Positions 12,001 to 27,000 of a DNA stretch of 64,000 nt are shown piece by piece. This stretch comes from Mytilisepta virgata (Eukaryota; Mollusca; Bivalvia; Mytilida; Mytilidae), in NCBI GenBank assembly GCA_028015205.1, contig CM051508.1:11860001-11924000 (forward strand). Direction: 5' to 3'. Both the position numbers and the translations under genes were made by a program. Within the stretch, counting starts at the first letter, position 1; each line of letters begins with the position of its first letter. The notes under the pieces are model-generated. The model searched no databases. It was not told the origin of the DNA and saw nothing but the letters and a program-made list of their open reading frames with translations.

Positions 12001-15000
12001 AAAAGTTGTAATCTAAATTGCATGTGAAATATAAACTAGAGTCTCCAAATTGCCGCTCAACTGGTAGTCCTTGACAATATCAGAAGACATGGGCTATAAA
12101 TATATCAAATATAGTTGACTTATGAGTACAGCTAAATGTTATATTGTGGTATTTGAATTGTTAGACAAAACAAGGGTACTACGAAGCAATGGTTCTTAGT
12201 TGGTCCTCTTTCAGAAGCATCACCTTGCAATCCCACATCATCTTTAAGTAACTTTCCCATATAGTCCTATGTTAAACTATGTTAGACTGTGGCGGTCTAA
12301 CTCGGTGACAGGCCGAGTCATCAGATAAAATTCTGGACGAGGACCAAATAAGGACCATTTCTGCGCAGATTTGTTCCAATTGTTGCAGTGGTTTCAGACA
12401 AGAAGATCTATCTGTAAATTTCCCATACGTCCTATGTTGAACTATTTTCGGCTCTGGCTACTATTTTGTATGACAGGCGGGGTCATCGGATAAAATTTGC
12501 GAAAACTAAGTAGTATCTCCCTAGTGCATAGCTCTGTGCTTAGATGGTTTTGGCTGTACCCATAATGGTAATTTTGACATTTTTGAATTTTTCTTCAACT
12601 TTTTGGATAGTTGTTTTGGTTTTCAGTGTTTCTGGCCCTTGAGCAGAACTGATGAGTCGTAAATCAACGAAATGTGCACATCTTGTGCATCAAAATTAAA
12701 ATTATATCTATAATATGTATAATTATAAAAGTTAGTAGATACCATTGCTAGTGGACTCCAAGTTCCAAGGGTATCCCAAGCTCAGTATTTCGATACAAGC
12801 CCGAACTTGATACTTAAATTATACTGATCAGAATTGTAAAATTTGTGAAAACTAAGGAGTATCTCCCTCGAACAATCTGTCCTTAGATGGTTTTGGCTGT
12901 AACCCTTTTGGTCATTTTGGTAGTTTTGTATTTGCTCATCCTTTTGGATAATTGTTTTGGTTTTCAACATTTTAGGACTTGAGAAGAACTGATGAGTCGT
13001 AACGAAATGTGAATCTTTTGCATCGAAATTGGTATCAAAGAATTATATTTATACCACTGAGTCGAAACCACTGCTTTGGACTCCAAGACCCCGAGATTAT
13101 CCCTAACTCGTTTGCTAGTATTTCAATAATAGCCCAAAATTGATACTTTTTTCACACAAAATTTACTGGTCAAAATTGTAAAATTTGTGAAAACTAAGGA
13201 GTTTCTCCCTCGTGCATAGCTCTGTCTAGATGGTTTTGGCTGTACCCCTTTTGGTCATTTTGGTATTTTTTAATTTGCTCTTCAACCTTTTGGATAGTTG
13301 TTTTAGTTTTCAACATTTTAGGCATTAAGCACAACTACTAATGAGCCGTAAATCAATGAAATGTGCACATCTTGCGCATCAAAATTGGTATCAAAGAATT
13401 ATATTTAAACCACTGAGTCGATGCCACTGCTGGAGAACTCGAGGTTATTATTCCGATACTAGCACGAAGCTGATACTTAAAATTTACTGTTCAAAGTTGT
13501 AAAATTTGTCAAAACTAAGGAATATCTCCCTCGTAGATAGCTCTGTCCTTAAATGGTTTTCTCTGTACCCCTTTCGGTCATTTTGGTATTTTGAAATTTG
13601 CTCTTCATTCGTTTGGATAGTTGTTTTGTTTTTCAACAAGGAATTATAAAATCTGAAAGAGGACCACCAGAGAACCATTGGTGTCAAGTTTTTTTTTCTA
13701 AGTGGTTTCATACAAGATCTTTAAGCAAATTTCCTAAAGAATCCTAGGTTAAACTATGTTCGGCTTTAGTGACCCTCCTTGATGACGAGCCTGGTCATCG
13801 GTTACAATGCTGAAAGAGGACTAACTAAGGACCATTGCTGCCAAGTTTTGTTGCAATTGGCCCAGTTGTTTCAGACAAGAAGATCTGTATGTAAATTTCA
13901 CATAGGGTCCTATGTTAAATTATGTTCGGCTCTGGCTGCCAAGTTTTGTTCCAATATGCCCAGTGGTTTCAGAGTAGAAAATTTTTGAAAATGTTTAAGG
14001 ATTTGCATGAAATTTCCTAAGTCAAAGGCTGTAAGTAGGTCAAAAGTACATCAACTAGAATAAAACTTATAATTTCATATTACACAACTATATACTAAAA
14101 ATACGCTTAATATTTACATGTAAAGTGATAAAAGATTACGATTTTACCTGTTTTTTTACCTATGTGCTATTTATATTAACGGCCGCCATCAATGGAAATG
14201 ATTTTGAAACTAGATACCCCAAGAATGGTTGTGAACAAATTTGTTTCCAATTAGCACAGTGGTTTCAGAGTTTTTAAAAAGTTTACAGACGACGGAGAGA
14301 CGACCGACCGACGACGCACGCCAAGTGATGACAATAGCTAAGTATATCAAAACTAGAGGCTCCCAAGAGCCTGTATCGCTCACCTGGATATATCTTCTCC
14401 ACCTTGAGCAGGACCAATATTTAAGTTTAGCTGTCAATGTGGCTAGTTTTCCGAAAGGGTCCTAGGTTAAACACAGTTTTGTTGTGGCGACAGTCGTAGT
14501 CATCTGACATAATTCTGAAGGGTTCTATGTTAGATTTAGTTTCGCTGTGGTGGCCATCTTAGTTGACAGACATAATTCTGAAAGAAGACCATCTGCTGTT
14601 AAGTCAAGTTCCAATTGCCCCTGTGGTTTTAGATAGGAAGATTTTTTAAAATTTTTCCTATGTTAAAGTAAATGCAGCTGTGGCGGCCAACTTGGTTGAG
14701 AGTCTGGGTATTCGGAGATAATTCTGAGAGGAGACCATCTAAGGACCGTTGCTGTTAAGTCTGGTTCCATTGGTCAAGTGGTTTCATGTGTAAATTTTCG
14801 GGCAGCATTTCTCTGAACATATCATTTGACAGAGCTGTTTCAACTTGAACAAAGACAAAACAGAAAACAGCCATTTCTGTTATTGGAGAGTTTTCTTGAT
14901 CTTCAAAAATGCCTCTTTCCTCTGAATTGGCATGCTCAGAGCTGTAAAGTCAGTCGAAGAAGTTGCAACACAGTTTTCCTGGCACCATGGCATCCTTTTG

Positions 15001-18000
15001 CGTCGACGACAGAGGTTTGTGTCAACCAATAGTCACTACAGCTCAACAGGATCGTCTTATCAGGCTGTAAAATCTGCGTGGCCGATCCAAAGCGACTAAA
15101 CTACAGCGAGAGAAAAACCTGGTACGTATTAGTTCATCCACTGTTCTGCTTCGTTTGCAACAAAATAACCTCAATGCTCCAAAATCGATGCCAACGTTTA
15201 CAGTGGGCAAGAGGTCATCGGCCATAGACAAGGCAAAGCTGACAGGAGGTTTTGTTTTCGGATGAATCCTGTGTTAGAATTTCAAACACCGATGGTTGTA
15301 GTTTGGGTTTGGAGGCGTGTCGATAAAATACTTGCAGATTGCTGTATCTGAGAAGTATACGGATGATGTAGACTTCCAGTAATGGTTTTCGGAGTTGTTT
15401 CGTTTCGATTAAAGTCTAAATTTCACTTCTGTTACCAACTGCTGAAAGCAATGACAACGGAGAGTTTTCAATGGAGAGTTTTTTCCAAAACTCATTCAAA
15501 ATAACTGAAATTCGCAGTTTTTGTCGAGCCTGCGACTTAAGTCGCAGAAAGCTCGACATAGGGATAGTGATCCGGCAGCGGCGGTGGCGTTAACTAACTT
15601 CTTAAAAGCTTTATATTTTAGAAGATGGAAGACCTGGATGCTTTATACTTTGTATATAGATGCCTTATGTTACAAAGTTTCCGTCTGTCATATGTACATT
15701 GTCATTGACTTCATTTTCATGGTTCAGTAACTACTTGAATAAAAAGTTAATTTCTCTCTTATTATAAGTAATAGGATAACTATATTTGGTATGTGCATAC
15801 CTTACAAGGTCCTCATCCCCGTCAGACAGTTTTCAATTGACCTCAACCCCATTTCAAGGACCAGTAAACAAGGTTAAGTTTTGGTGGTCAAGTCCATATC
15901 TCAGATACTATAAGCAATAGGTCTAGTATATTTGGTGTATGGAAGGATTGTAAGGTGTACATATCCAACTGGCAGGTGTCATCTGACCTTGACCTCATTT
16001 TTTGGTTCAGTGGTTATAGTTAAGTTTTTGTGTTTTGGCCTGTTTTTCGAATACTGTATGCAATAGGTCTACTATATTTGGTGTATTGAAGGATTGTAAG
16101 GTGTACATGTCCAACTGACAGGTGTCATCTGACCTTGACCTCATTTTCATGGTTCAGTGGTTATAGTTAAGTTTTTGTGTTTTGGTCTGTTTTTCGAATA
16201 CTGTATGCAATATGTCTGATAGCATTTACTTTCATTAGAAATACAAGACAGGTGAGACATTTTTGTGTGTCCACTCTTGTTTTATATTGTGTTTGAAAAC
16301 TGTATGGAAAACTCACACTTTAATTCATGTATAGCTGGTATGAATAAATTATATAGTTTGCCGATACAAAGAAGAACCATCTTAAAAACCGCGAAAAAAT
16401 CCTTGCAAAGTTATACAAGTTTCTGCGAACGACAGGAATGCAAAACAGTGCTATTTCGGATCAAAATACATAAAAATTTCACGCAATATATGTAAAACAT
16501 TTTAATAGTTATCATGAAGGTACCTTTTGCTATTGAAAATGCATAGCAAGGAGACACTTGTGTCCAAATTTCATGAAAATGTCAATGGTAATTTCATGCT
16601 GTATCGTATTCTCTTAAAAGAACTATAATAGTGATTTTATTACTGTTGATCTTTATCATCTTGCAACTGTATTACATTAAATAAAGATTTTCTGACTTGA
16701 ATATAGGGGAGAACTAGGCTGAACCTCAGGTGGAGGATATGTGAAACTCTCTCGTTGGGAGATTGTCAGGTAATAATAGGGGAAGCCTGACCGCGGACCA
16801 AACTGGGTAACCTGTTTGGAGATGCCACGCTGCCTGTAAGCTAAAGACCCTTCTATAGTTTTCGAAAAACATTGGTAGTCAAATCCGGTTCCTCCCTTCC
16901 CAGACTTATTTGAATTGTGATTGATAAATTGTTAAACTGGTACTCGTCTTGAATAAGCATTAAATATTTGCCATTGGGCGTTCAGGAAACAACAATTGAA
17001 CAAAGTGTTCGTTGTTTGATTAATTTTGTTGATTTTATGTAACATACTAGCAATAGAACATATGACGGATATAATAAGTTACGATCCGGTGCATGTAGTA
17101 CCATAAAAGTCAGGAATCAAATACAAAACTGGAACCAATTATCTGTCCTTTACGATATCGGGTTATTTCTTCATCGATATCAGTAAAGGTGCATTATCAT
17201 TGTATGAAGTTTTATCATTGATAATCATTGGAAGTTTTAGATGCTATTTCGCCTATAGGATTCGGTTGATTCATATACATGTATGCCAAGATATAATGAC
17301 AATAGGTTCTAGAATTTAGAAACTCCAAACTTACCTTTCTTTATTAACACTACCAGGAATACTGCAATTGCCAACGACACAACAAGACAACAACCTACAA
17401 CTACTATTTTCATAGTAGTTGACAGATCAACAGATGACTTAGCTGTAAAATGTAGACCGATAGTATATTTTGTTTTGTTTTTTTTTAATAGCCGACACTT
17501 CGATTGTTGGTAGTGTCTCGGTTTTAAAAAATGCTAAGTACCATTTGTCTATGGTGTAGTCAACACAGTGCGCTTTATTAATATTCATATTAAATCTTCA
17601 GTTGTTTTTTGTTTAAAGTGATCGTTTTGTGGAAATTTACTAAAACTAAAATATGTGTTATATTTAAAAACACTTAAAAAAGTTTGTCTATTTATACAGT
17701 ATAGTTTTATCTTGTTTCGACAGTTTATCTTCACATGACGCATTTTATAGATTTAAATATTCTAAAGTTGAAATATGTTTAAAGCAATATTAAAAAGAAT
17801 ACAATACTCTATGTGTTGACGGATACTTAATCAGACAAAATATTGTCAGAAGAGTATTCGAATATGTTCAATCCTACTTACGTAATGTTTTTGTGGTTAT
17901 AAATTTGGTCTTCTTACTGCTACCGATCCAGTTGTTTGAATAAACTCGTACAATATAATTAGTGTTCGATTTTAAGTTTTCAAGAATATGAATACAAACT

Positions 18001-21000
18001 GTTGTACAGTTATCTGCGATGGGGCCATGGTCATTCCAAGAGTGTTCGGACATAGCCCTGAATTCTACAAAAAAATCTTGTTTGAAACCTCCATCAAAAT
18101 TTCTCTTCCAGGAAACTTTCAACGAATGCTCTAAGGGTTCTACTTGCAACTGTGTTGGTTTTTGTGGTTTATCTAGAAAGAAAAAAAACAATTACTAAAT
18201 GATATTTACTTTCACATATGACATTTTGTCAATACAGTATCCGAAGATTAAAACATTTAAATGGTGTTTATTCATATTATTGAAAATACATGTATTACAT
18301 TTAAATGCCATCGTAATCCCGCGAGAAAAGTACATCTATTATTTTGAAGACATACATGTATAAATCTTAAAACGTAAATAATATCAGTTACAATGTATCG
18401 AAAGCATATTTCTTGCAAACAACTCCCCGGAGATAGGAATACAAATCGAAAAAACCAGTTTTTTCAAATCTTAGCAAGTGCAATAATTAGTCCGTCGATT
18501 ACTTACCAGCGGATACCAGTTCCACCATGAATTTGGCAGTTCCATGCTTGTTTGTTATTTGAAATTCATAGAACGTAAAATCTGCTTCTTTTACTCGATT
18601 GCAGTGCAGTATGATCTCGTGACCGTCCATAAAAATGTCTGTGTTATTTATGTTGTCTGTAACTTTAACCTTCTTTGATAAAAAGTTATCTTTAGTTTCG
18701 AAATCTGTTCCATCCTTTAACACAGTAATGTTATTATACTTTGGATAACTATAAAAATTAACAGTGATGTTTGAATTGTGATTAAAACGTCCAAATTGCC
18801 GTTTCCTGTTTGTTGACACAAAAACTGGTTTGTCTACAAAATGTTAACATACCCATTTTTATCAATCTAAACAAATGAACAACACTATTCTGGAAAATAT
18901 AATGCATGTATTTTATTTTCGAAAACTGTAAGGTTAGTTGTCAGCAATTTTGTTCAAAGTGGTCTATAAACAATTCAATGAGAAAGAATCACCCTATCCT
19001 ACCAAGTTTCATGCACTGGGAATTGTAAAATGCTATTTTGAATGTTACCATATAACAAAATGGGATAGATTTATTTTAACTTGTAAACTAGACAGAAATA
19101 ACCGCTTAACAACGGAAAAGACATACAATTTCATTTTCTAGTGTATTTAAGTTCAACGTTAATACAAAATTATAAATTCAAAAGTATATATGTATACATG
19201 TACCAAATTGTCACATACAGTGAATTCATTTTTATTCGTGGTATGTCTATTTTCGTTATCCTCGGCAAACCACACATTTAAAAGTTCAACAAAAATTAGC
19301 GGAATCGATTTAGATTGCCACTATGGTCCGCAGTGAGGTTTTCCATATTATTACCCGAAAAGTCCCCAACACGCCTTCGTAGGCAGCTCTGTGGTTTAGC
19401 TCCCGTGATCCTTCACACCTACAGAATATGAAGAGTACACAATACAATCATACCATAATTGCCATTTAAGACAAAATATGGGTAAATATCATTATCTATA
19501 TTATGAGTCACCTTCTAATTTAACTGTAATGTTTCCAGTCATAACCGTATTTCCCATGGTATCTGATATTCCATTTTCTGCCTTACAAATGTATTTTCCG
19601 TTGCGTATATAATTTCCTCCATTGAAATTATTAGTCGGTATTGTAATAGATGAAGTATTATCCAGCAGTTGTATTGGATTGCCTGTGAAAGATTGATGTT
19701 CCCAAGAATGGAATTTGTAGTTAGGAGGTTCGCCTGACGGCAAACATTCTAAGATCATACTTGAACTGTTGCTTCCGAATGTTTGCCGAATCGCTATGAC
19801 TGGAGGATCTGCAAAGAAATTAAAAGTACACTTCTTTTTAAATCAATCAACGTTTAAAATGTAAAACATCACACATATTTAATTATAATATTCAATAATT
19901 TCAGCTCACACTTTACGGTGTTTTGTCAGATAAAAGTTTTATATTTAAGTTTTTTATATAATAGTTAGTACTTGTGGTTTACTTTACTGGATGGTATGTT
20001 AATCATATAGAGAGGACAAATATACCTAAGGAGCAAACCAAAAATCGCAATCCATTAGACAGATAAACCCGGGAAGAAAAATGAACAACCACAAGCACAA
20101 CACATAAACACTGAAAACTAAAAAGCAATAAACAACACGAACTCCTATAAAAACCAGGAGTGGATCCAGTTGCCCCCGAAGGATAAGCAGTTCCTGCTCC
20201 AATTCGGCACCGGTCATGAAGTTAAACGAAGTCCATCCGTGGAGTCACAAATCGGTGAAGTACATGAAATGTTACGACAGTGGGAACAGGTCCAACATCA
20301 TCTTAGATATTGGAATACTATATCGGTCAATCAATTCGTGATGACGACCGTAAAATTTCATAGGTGATGAAATCAACTTATACTTGATAAAAGCCAGGTG
20401 TAGAAGCTTTTGTGACAGCAGTAATCCTCTTTTGCATGCCCTTGGATATCCGATAAGGTGAGAACCGTAGACGCCTTATGCAGGCGATGCTGTTATATAG
20501 CTACTCAAGAATGGAAAATCTACAATAGGAAAGTTGAAGTCATCACGTTTGTCACACAGTTTTGTCTTCAAATGTCCCTAATTGTCTATTTCAAGAAACA
20601 AATCCAAATATGAAGAGGACTTCGATGCATCTGTAGTATCCTTAATTTCAAGGTCAGTTGGGTATATGAGATGTAGAAAATCTTAGAAGTTGTCCTTATT
20701 TAAGCAGGTTCCTGTTCCTTTAGAGTCAATTGTGTGGTATAGTCCTCAACAGAATCCATCAGCAATTTGAAATTATATTTTCCAGTTAATTGGCTAAGGT
20801 TCCGGGTATTTGGAACCTTTGGCTAGAACATTTTTGAGCTTTGATTACCACCTTCTATGCAAATACAAAATATAATGTTAACTCGGGGTTGTGCGTATCA
20901 TTTATTGCCCACCTGGATTAACAACCCATTCCCTAGTCATAGTAAAATGAATTCAAGATACCGGACCAATTTTGAAGCACAAGACGTGCAAATGTCGTCG

Positions 21001-24000
21001 ATTTTTTACCATTCATTTGTTCCAAAAGCCTGAATGCTGAATATGTGAAACCAAAACTTTGCAAGGTAATTCAAATGCGGAATCGCCACGTAAAAAAACT
21101 ATAGCCAAAACTGACTTAGTACGGAGCTATGCCTGATGATCCGAAATGTTATAATTCTTTGTAAATAGCAACCAATCCGATTGACGGAAGTTTCATTGTA
21201 ACTGTCTTATACCTGTTATAGTCTTTATGGAATTGGTACATGAATGGAAATGTACACTCTATTGAAAAGTCATAATCTAATGACCATTCTACAAAAGGTT
21301 GGTCAAACATGCAAAAATGGCCCAAACATTTCAGAAAATGTAAAAAAAATAAATACAATTGAATGATTAAAAATTAATTTTGAACAATATATAGATTGAT
21401 TGATTAGTCGTTACTAAACGTCCAGTGGTAATATGTCATGCTTCTTCACTTCAATATATCAAACAATTCAAAAAGGGGTGGGACGGGACACATAGGGAAC
21501 CAAGTTCGACTGTCACTGTAAAAGGATGGTTGGGTAGGGTCGGATAATTTACCCTTCTGTAGCGGCCATTAGCCGACTCTTTTTCGAAAACTACAAAAGG
21601 GGTCTTAAACGTGCCGGGAGCCTCGCAATCTCCAAAGACGATATGCACTATGATCCGCTTTCAGTATTATGACTTGATTACCCCCAACGAGCCTATCCGC
21701 CATCTGGGGACGCGCTAGGCAGCTCAGTGGGTTGAGCTCCTGTGATCCATCACAGGTACCTAGTTGAACAATAGATCCTTGGAATAAAAAATAGAAGTTG
21801 ATATAAAAAATGTATGAGATAATTAACTTTAAAAAAAGGTAACGCTTCGGTTCCAATTAATTTTGAGTGATAATTATGGAATATATGTATGTATGATTAT
21901 AGACAAAATACATGCCGACTTATATAGTTGCTCTCATTTTTGATGTACGTTACGAATTTGGATATTGAAAATGACATTCTTACGGTTAATGTCACATTCA
22001 AGATGCGTTTCCCGACCTTCAAATTTACATATTCTTCCCATTGTCAAAACGTTTTTATTTTACTTTTTAATGCCAAATAATGCCTAGCAACAAAATATTT
22101 TGGAATTTACTGTAACAGTCAAGCTCAGATCTGAAAAGAGCTATAGGGAAAGGTAAGTTATATAAACAAAACGTAGAAAGTCTTCTTCCTGACAGCTTTG
22201 CGGATACTGACTTTATTGCAACTGAGTACAGACATTTCTATTCTTATACATACTTACAAAGTACAATAATCTTTAACTGTTTGGTCATTTCTCCTATTAT
22301 GTTCATAGCTTTACAGAAATATACCCCGCCATCAGATCTATCTACAAACTCTTTAGTAAAAGGCAGATACGAGGAATTGAGCTTCGAATCCAGAAGGGTT
22401 TGATTTTTCTTCAAAGACATATTTGCTGTGCTTGGATTGGCATCGGATAAACAAATCAGTGATATGTTGAGTCCTTCCATTATTCGATAGGAAGATGATT
22501 CGAATTTTAAATCTGGTTTATCTACATATATATTTAAAGACAGATATAATTCTACAATCTTATATACCCCATTAAAAGATAGATAGATAAATATACTAAC
22601 TGACATGGCATATGTTTGCCTAATTCGTCCAGATATGACAAAATAGGTATGTGCTATTAAATTGCATATGTTTAGTTATTCCAATACGTCTACACATCTA
22701 TATGGTTCATTGTTTTGGTTTTTTACTGATGATTCCTTACACATGTAACGATTTTATTATAATGACTCAGGATAATACCAAGTAGATCTATGTTTAAGAA
22801 AAAAAATCGAAAAAATTTTAGTTATACACATAAATGAAAAGAAGTACTTATCCCCACAACGCGTGCTTGACCTGGTTGAAAATAAGAATGACAATCGTCT
22901 TAGAAAACTGATTACATGGGTGGATCAATATTGAATAACGAAGAGAAAACGAAGAGACATGTACAAAGTTGTTTGTTTGTCAATTATTTATTTATGCATT
23001 TTTATTGACTGTTAGGCAAATCGAAAACATATTGCAGTAGTTGATGTATTCATTATTAGCTTTCTCTTATTCTTCATGTGTTTTCAGGATGTCAAATCAG
23101 CTGAGAGAAAAAAAATTTCAAAAGCTCGAATGTTGATGGTTGAACTATCTGAAATGTAGAAATTAACTGCTCGCAAAGTAAGATTCTATAGATTACTTTG
23201 TTAACTGCAAGTAACAAAAGACACCATCTGTAAGATTGGGTATAAAAAACATCTTTCATGTTAATTCGACAATAAGTATCCTATCTATGAAGTTTTTCGA
23301 CTATTTCGATTATTTTCCAATCTTTCCACACCGTATAAAGGAAATTTGTTGACGTGCCATCACCTTGCAAATTACTATTAAATCCGTTTGTAACCGCCAG
23401 AAAAGCCATTCTTGTTTAATGTACTTTTTCAATAATATTTAAAGTGGTTTATGGTGTATAAGGGGAAGCCCTTAGATCGGCATATTCCGCTTAATAGTGT
23501 TAATACACTTAGACTTACACTTGATGTCTAATGTAACATTTTTCCGTAGCGGTTTCTGCAATGCATAACTTTGTACTTCACACATGTATTGCTCTTGGTG
23601 GTTGATTTTTTGTGGTAAAATTGTGATATTCAAGTGTCCTGGTCCACCGGTCCCCAACATTGATGACCTATTATACCAAGTAATTTCTTCCGGTGGAATT
23701 CCACTGTTAACACTACAAACCAATGAAAGGCTTTGGTTCTCTACACCAATCAATCTATCTTCAATAGATTGCGTGATCGTTATATCTGTTGGTGCAACTA
23801 AACAAAACAATATTAGTTGTGAGAAAATAAAAGAAAATAGTCGCTCAGTTATTTAAACATTTATTTGTGCTCATGGTTTTGAATCAGTACACATTCCAAC
23901 ATGCATTCGATTTTTTTTGTTGGACAATTTATATCTCACCTCTGGGGTATAGTCCAAGGAGAAGGGTTTACAATCCACTTAAGGTTTGTTTTATATTGTT

Positions 24001-27000
24001 AAATTGTTCATTTTGTTGTACAACTTTAAAAAGTGTAAAGAATAAATACTGGATTATATTTTTACGCCGAAATAACCAGAAAATGACTATTTTTATTACG
24101 TTTTGTCTGCTTGATGAAAACTGGAGTAATATGGAAAATCTTTATCTTCTATATCTATATAAAACATGCGTGAGTTAATAAGTACACCGTTTAAAAATGT
24201 TAAGTTTACAACATACATGTACTAACCTTTTATTGTCAAACGAAACGAGGTTTCCTGTGGTGGCGTTGTTGTCATGTTTTTTAATTCAAAGCAGCGATAG
24301 GTACCTTCTTCTGATGAAGATACATTATTTATTTGAAGATTGTATTGGCCATGCTGCTTACTTCCAACAATTGAAAATTTATATCTGTTGGTAATGTTGT
24401 TGTTTATAGTGTTTCCCTCCGCATATTTTGTTGTATTTAATATAGTGTGTTCTGCCGGTCCATCCCAGGTCGAAAAACCACTAGGGGAAACTGAACAATT
24501 TAATACTACCGTTTCTCCATTTGAGGCATAGATAATCTTTTGTTGTTTGGCAACTTAAAATATATAAAAAGATATACAATGTAGTAAGTACCGTCAAACA
24601 TTGTCATAATTATAATAACGTTAGCTTAGACATTTAAATCTTCGACGAAAGGTTGCCTTTAATATATTCTTTTTAATTATAGGAACATCCTCTGATCTTC
24701 TATTTACTTTTTTTCATTGTGTCTGTCCTTGGTTGAGAGTTTTGAAAAAAAAGAATTGTTAATTTCCAAAACCAAGTGCAAGACCTAATGGTATTAGGTT
24801 TGCTTCATTGCTCGGCAGGCAAATTAAATGCAAAGCTCGAAATCTGTTTTCCCCATGTTCAATTGGTACTGTCCTATTTAGAAAGAGACCGCCTCGGTGG
24901 TATAGTGGTAGCGTGCTCGACCCGAGTTTAAGGTCGCGGGTTCGATCCCCTGCCGGATCAAACCAAAGACATTACAATTGGTATTTGCTGCTTCTCCGCC
25001 AAGCACGCGGCATCTAAGAGTAAGAGCAGACTGGTCGGCTCGGAATCAGTATAATGTGTCCGATCCGGCGACCAGTTAACTCGTGCGCTAGCACATTAAA
25101 ATCCGACTCAGCGTGTCGGTCTAGTACAAAGCTGGGATCATATTCATTATCATATCAACATGTTGTCGTCCTGATATGTACCTGGTTGCCACTGGACGTT
25201 AAACAATAATTCATCCATCGATCCATATTTAGAAAGAAAAACTTGACCCACTTAATTTACAACAGAAGTCGCCAAGTCAATTATTTACCTGCTTGGACAA
25301 TACCACTCAAATTTGGGGAAAACAGTTTTCAAACTTTTATATGTAATTATGATGTCATGCCCGACTAGACAGGCAAGAAAACGTTATAGGATTAGGTCTT
25401 GTAAATGGTCTTTGAAATTAACAATAATGTAAAACCCTGTTGAACAGAAAATGACACACCTACAAATATACCTACCCTCCTCTGAGCGGTAACAAACATC
25501 GCAAGGCAAAAGAATTAATCATAATATGCGTAATCAAATTCGTTCCTCTTTCAACCTTAAATATCTACACACAATATTTAAAAATAATGGGCGACATGTT
25601 TTATTCATCAGACTTTGTTCCATTCCCATTTCTCAAGTACATAAGATGTATCAGATGTATCAGGAATCGGCTATACTTCATTCTATAGTCCATCTTATGA
25701 ATGTTCAAAAATTATTTATTCGTTCTGCTGTCATCGATTTTTTCTGCATATTGATAAATCTGAAGATCGTATTAAACATTTTCCTAAGATAAAATATGTA
25801 AATAAAGGTATTGATTTAATAAACATTTGCTAGCATTTTTAGAGATCACGATGTTCAGAAGTTAATACAAGCTTATTTTGACAATACTGAAATTCCTATC
25901 ATATCCTATTCATGTAAAAAAAAAACGAGTAGACATATCATTTTTAATTATTTCTTTGTCACATCTGACGCGAAAACGAGGAACAGCTACCCAAGCACCA
26001 CCGTATATCTACAATGCTTGTGGCAATATTTTTACTGGAGATATAAAGATCTTCGCAGACCAGGAGATTAAAAAGTTTCTTCTCAAAGGACCCAAATATC
26101 GCCCTCCTAAAATAAATTAGCAAGTTTGTCACAATACAATCAGTGATGCTGTTTAAAACTTCTGTTTGAAATGGATTAAAAGAAAAAGTGCTGACAAGCA
26201 TGTACTCTATAAATTAAAGAATAAGGTTATGAGTATTGTAAAGAAACGTATTAAGTACTATCAAATACACTATACGGATACAGATAATAAGTTATCTCTA
26301 AAAACCAAACTAAATGAATTAGGTGAAACGTTTGTCTTTGTTCCAGCAGATAAGGTAGCTAATACGTTGTGATAATCTGAAAAGGTACTAAATAGAAGTA
26401 TTAAGAGAGAAATTAGATAATTTTAGCATTTTGTTGAAACTAGATTTCTAGAAAAAGACATAACCGAACAACACTTTAAAGCAACTGAACAGTTTCAAGC
26501 TTCTACCCAACACTTCAATGTTTCTACATAAAAATCCATACAAATTTCTTTCTATTTCTGCCTCTGGTAAATGTACTACCACTAAATTGTCTGTTCTCCG
26601 GCTTGTATAGAAGTACTTGTCATTATTTATTGTAACAAAGTTTATGAAAATTCAGGCATAAATTGTTTTTGGAGTGTCAATCATCAAGTAACTGCTGTGG
26701 ACAGTTATGTTTTTTTCTCGTGATATTATCAAAGAAAAATTGAGTACACGTATTAACTGGTCTTTTAAATCTTCAAGTTTGAATTATATTTGTTGTAACA
26801 GTTTTAAAGCATTTTTTCATAAAATGTATTCAAATTACAGTTGCTGGACAAGCGAATACATGATCAAGGCCCTACACTTCTTGCTGAACAAAATTTTGGC
26901 TTGTTGTGGCAATACAGCGTGTCCACAGGTCGTTGGGGTTAATATGGGTACAATCTGTGCTCCTCTTATCGCCGACTTATTTTTATACTGTTATGAACAT

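Noticed and set aside
15043..15231. 62-codon minus-strand ORF
   Set aside because: It lies opposite the Tc1/mariner relic, whose conserved phrases are on the plus strand.
24891..24965. A functional tRNA gene
   Set aside because: It has good A and B boxes but no complete cloverleaf, and it continues into a SINE body and tail. The same reasoning applies to 11453-11523 on the minus strand.
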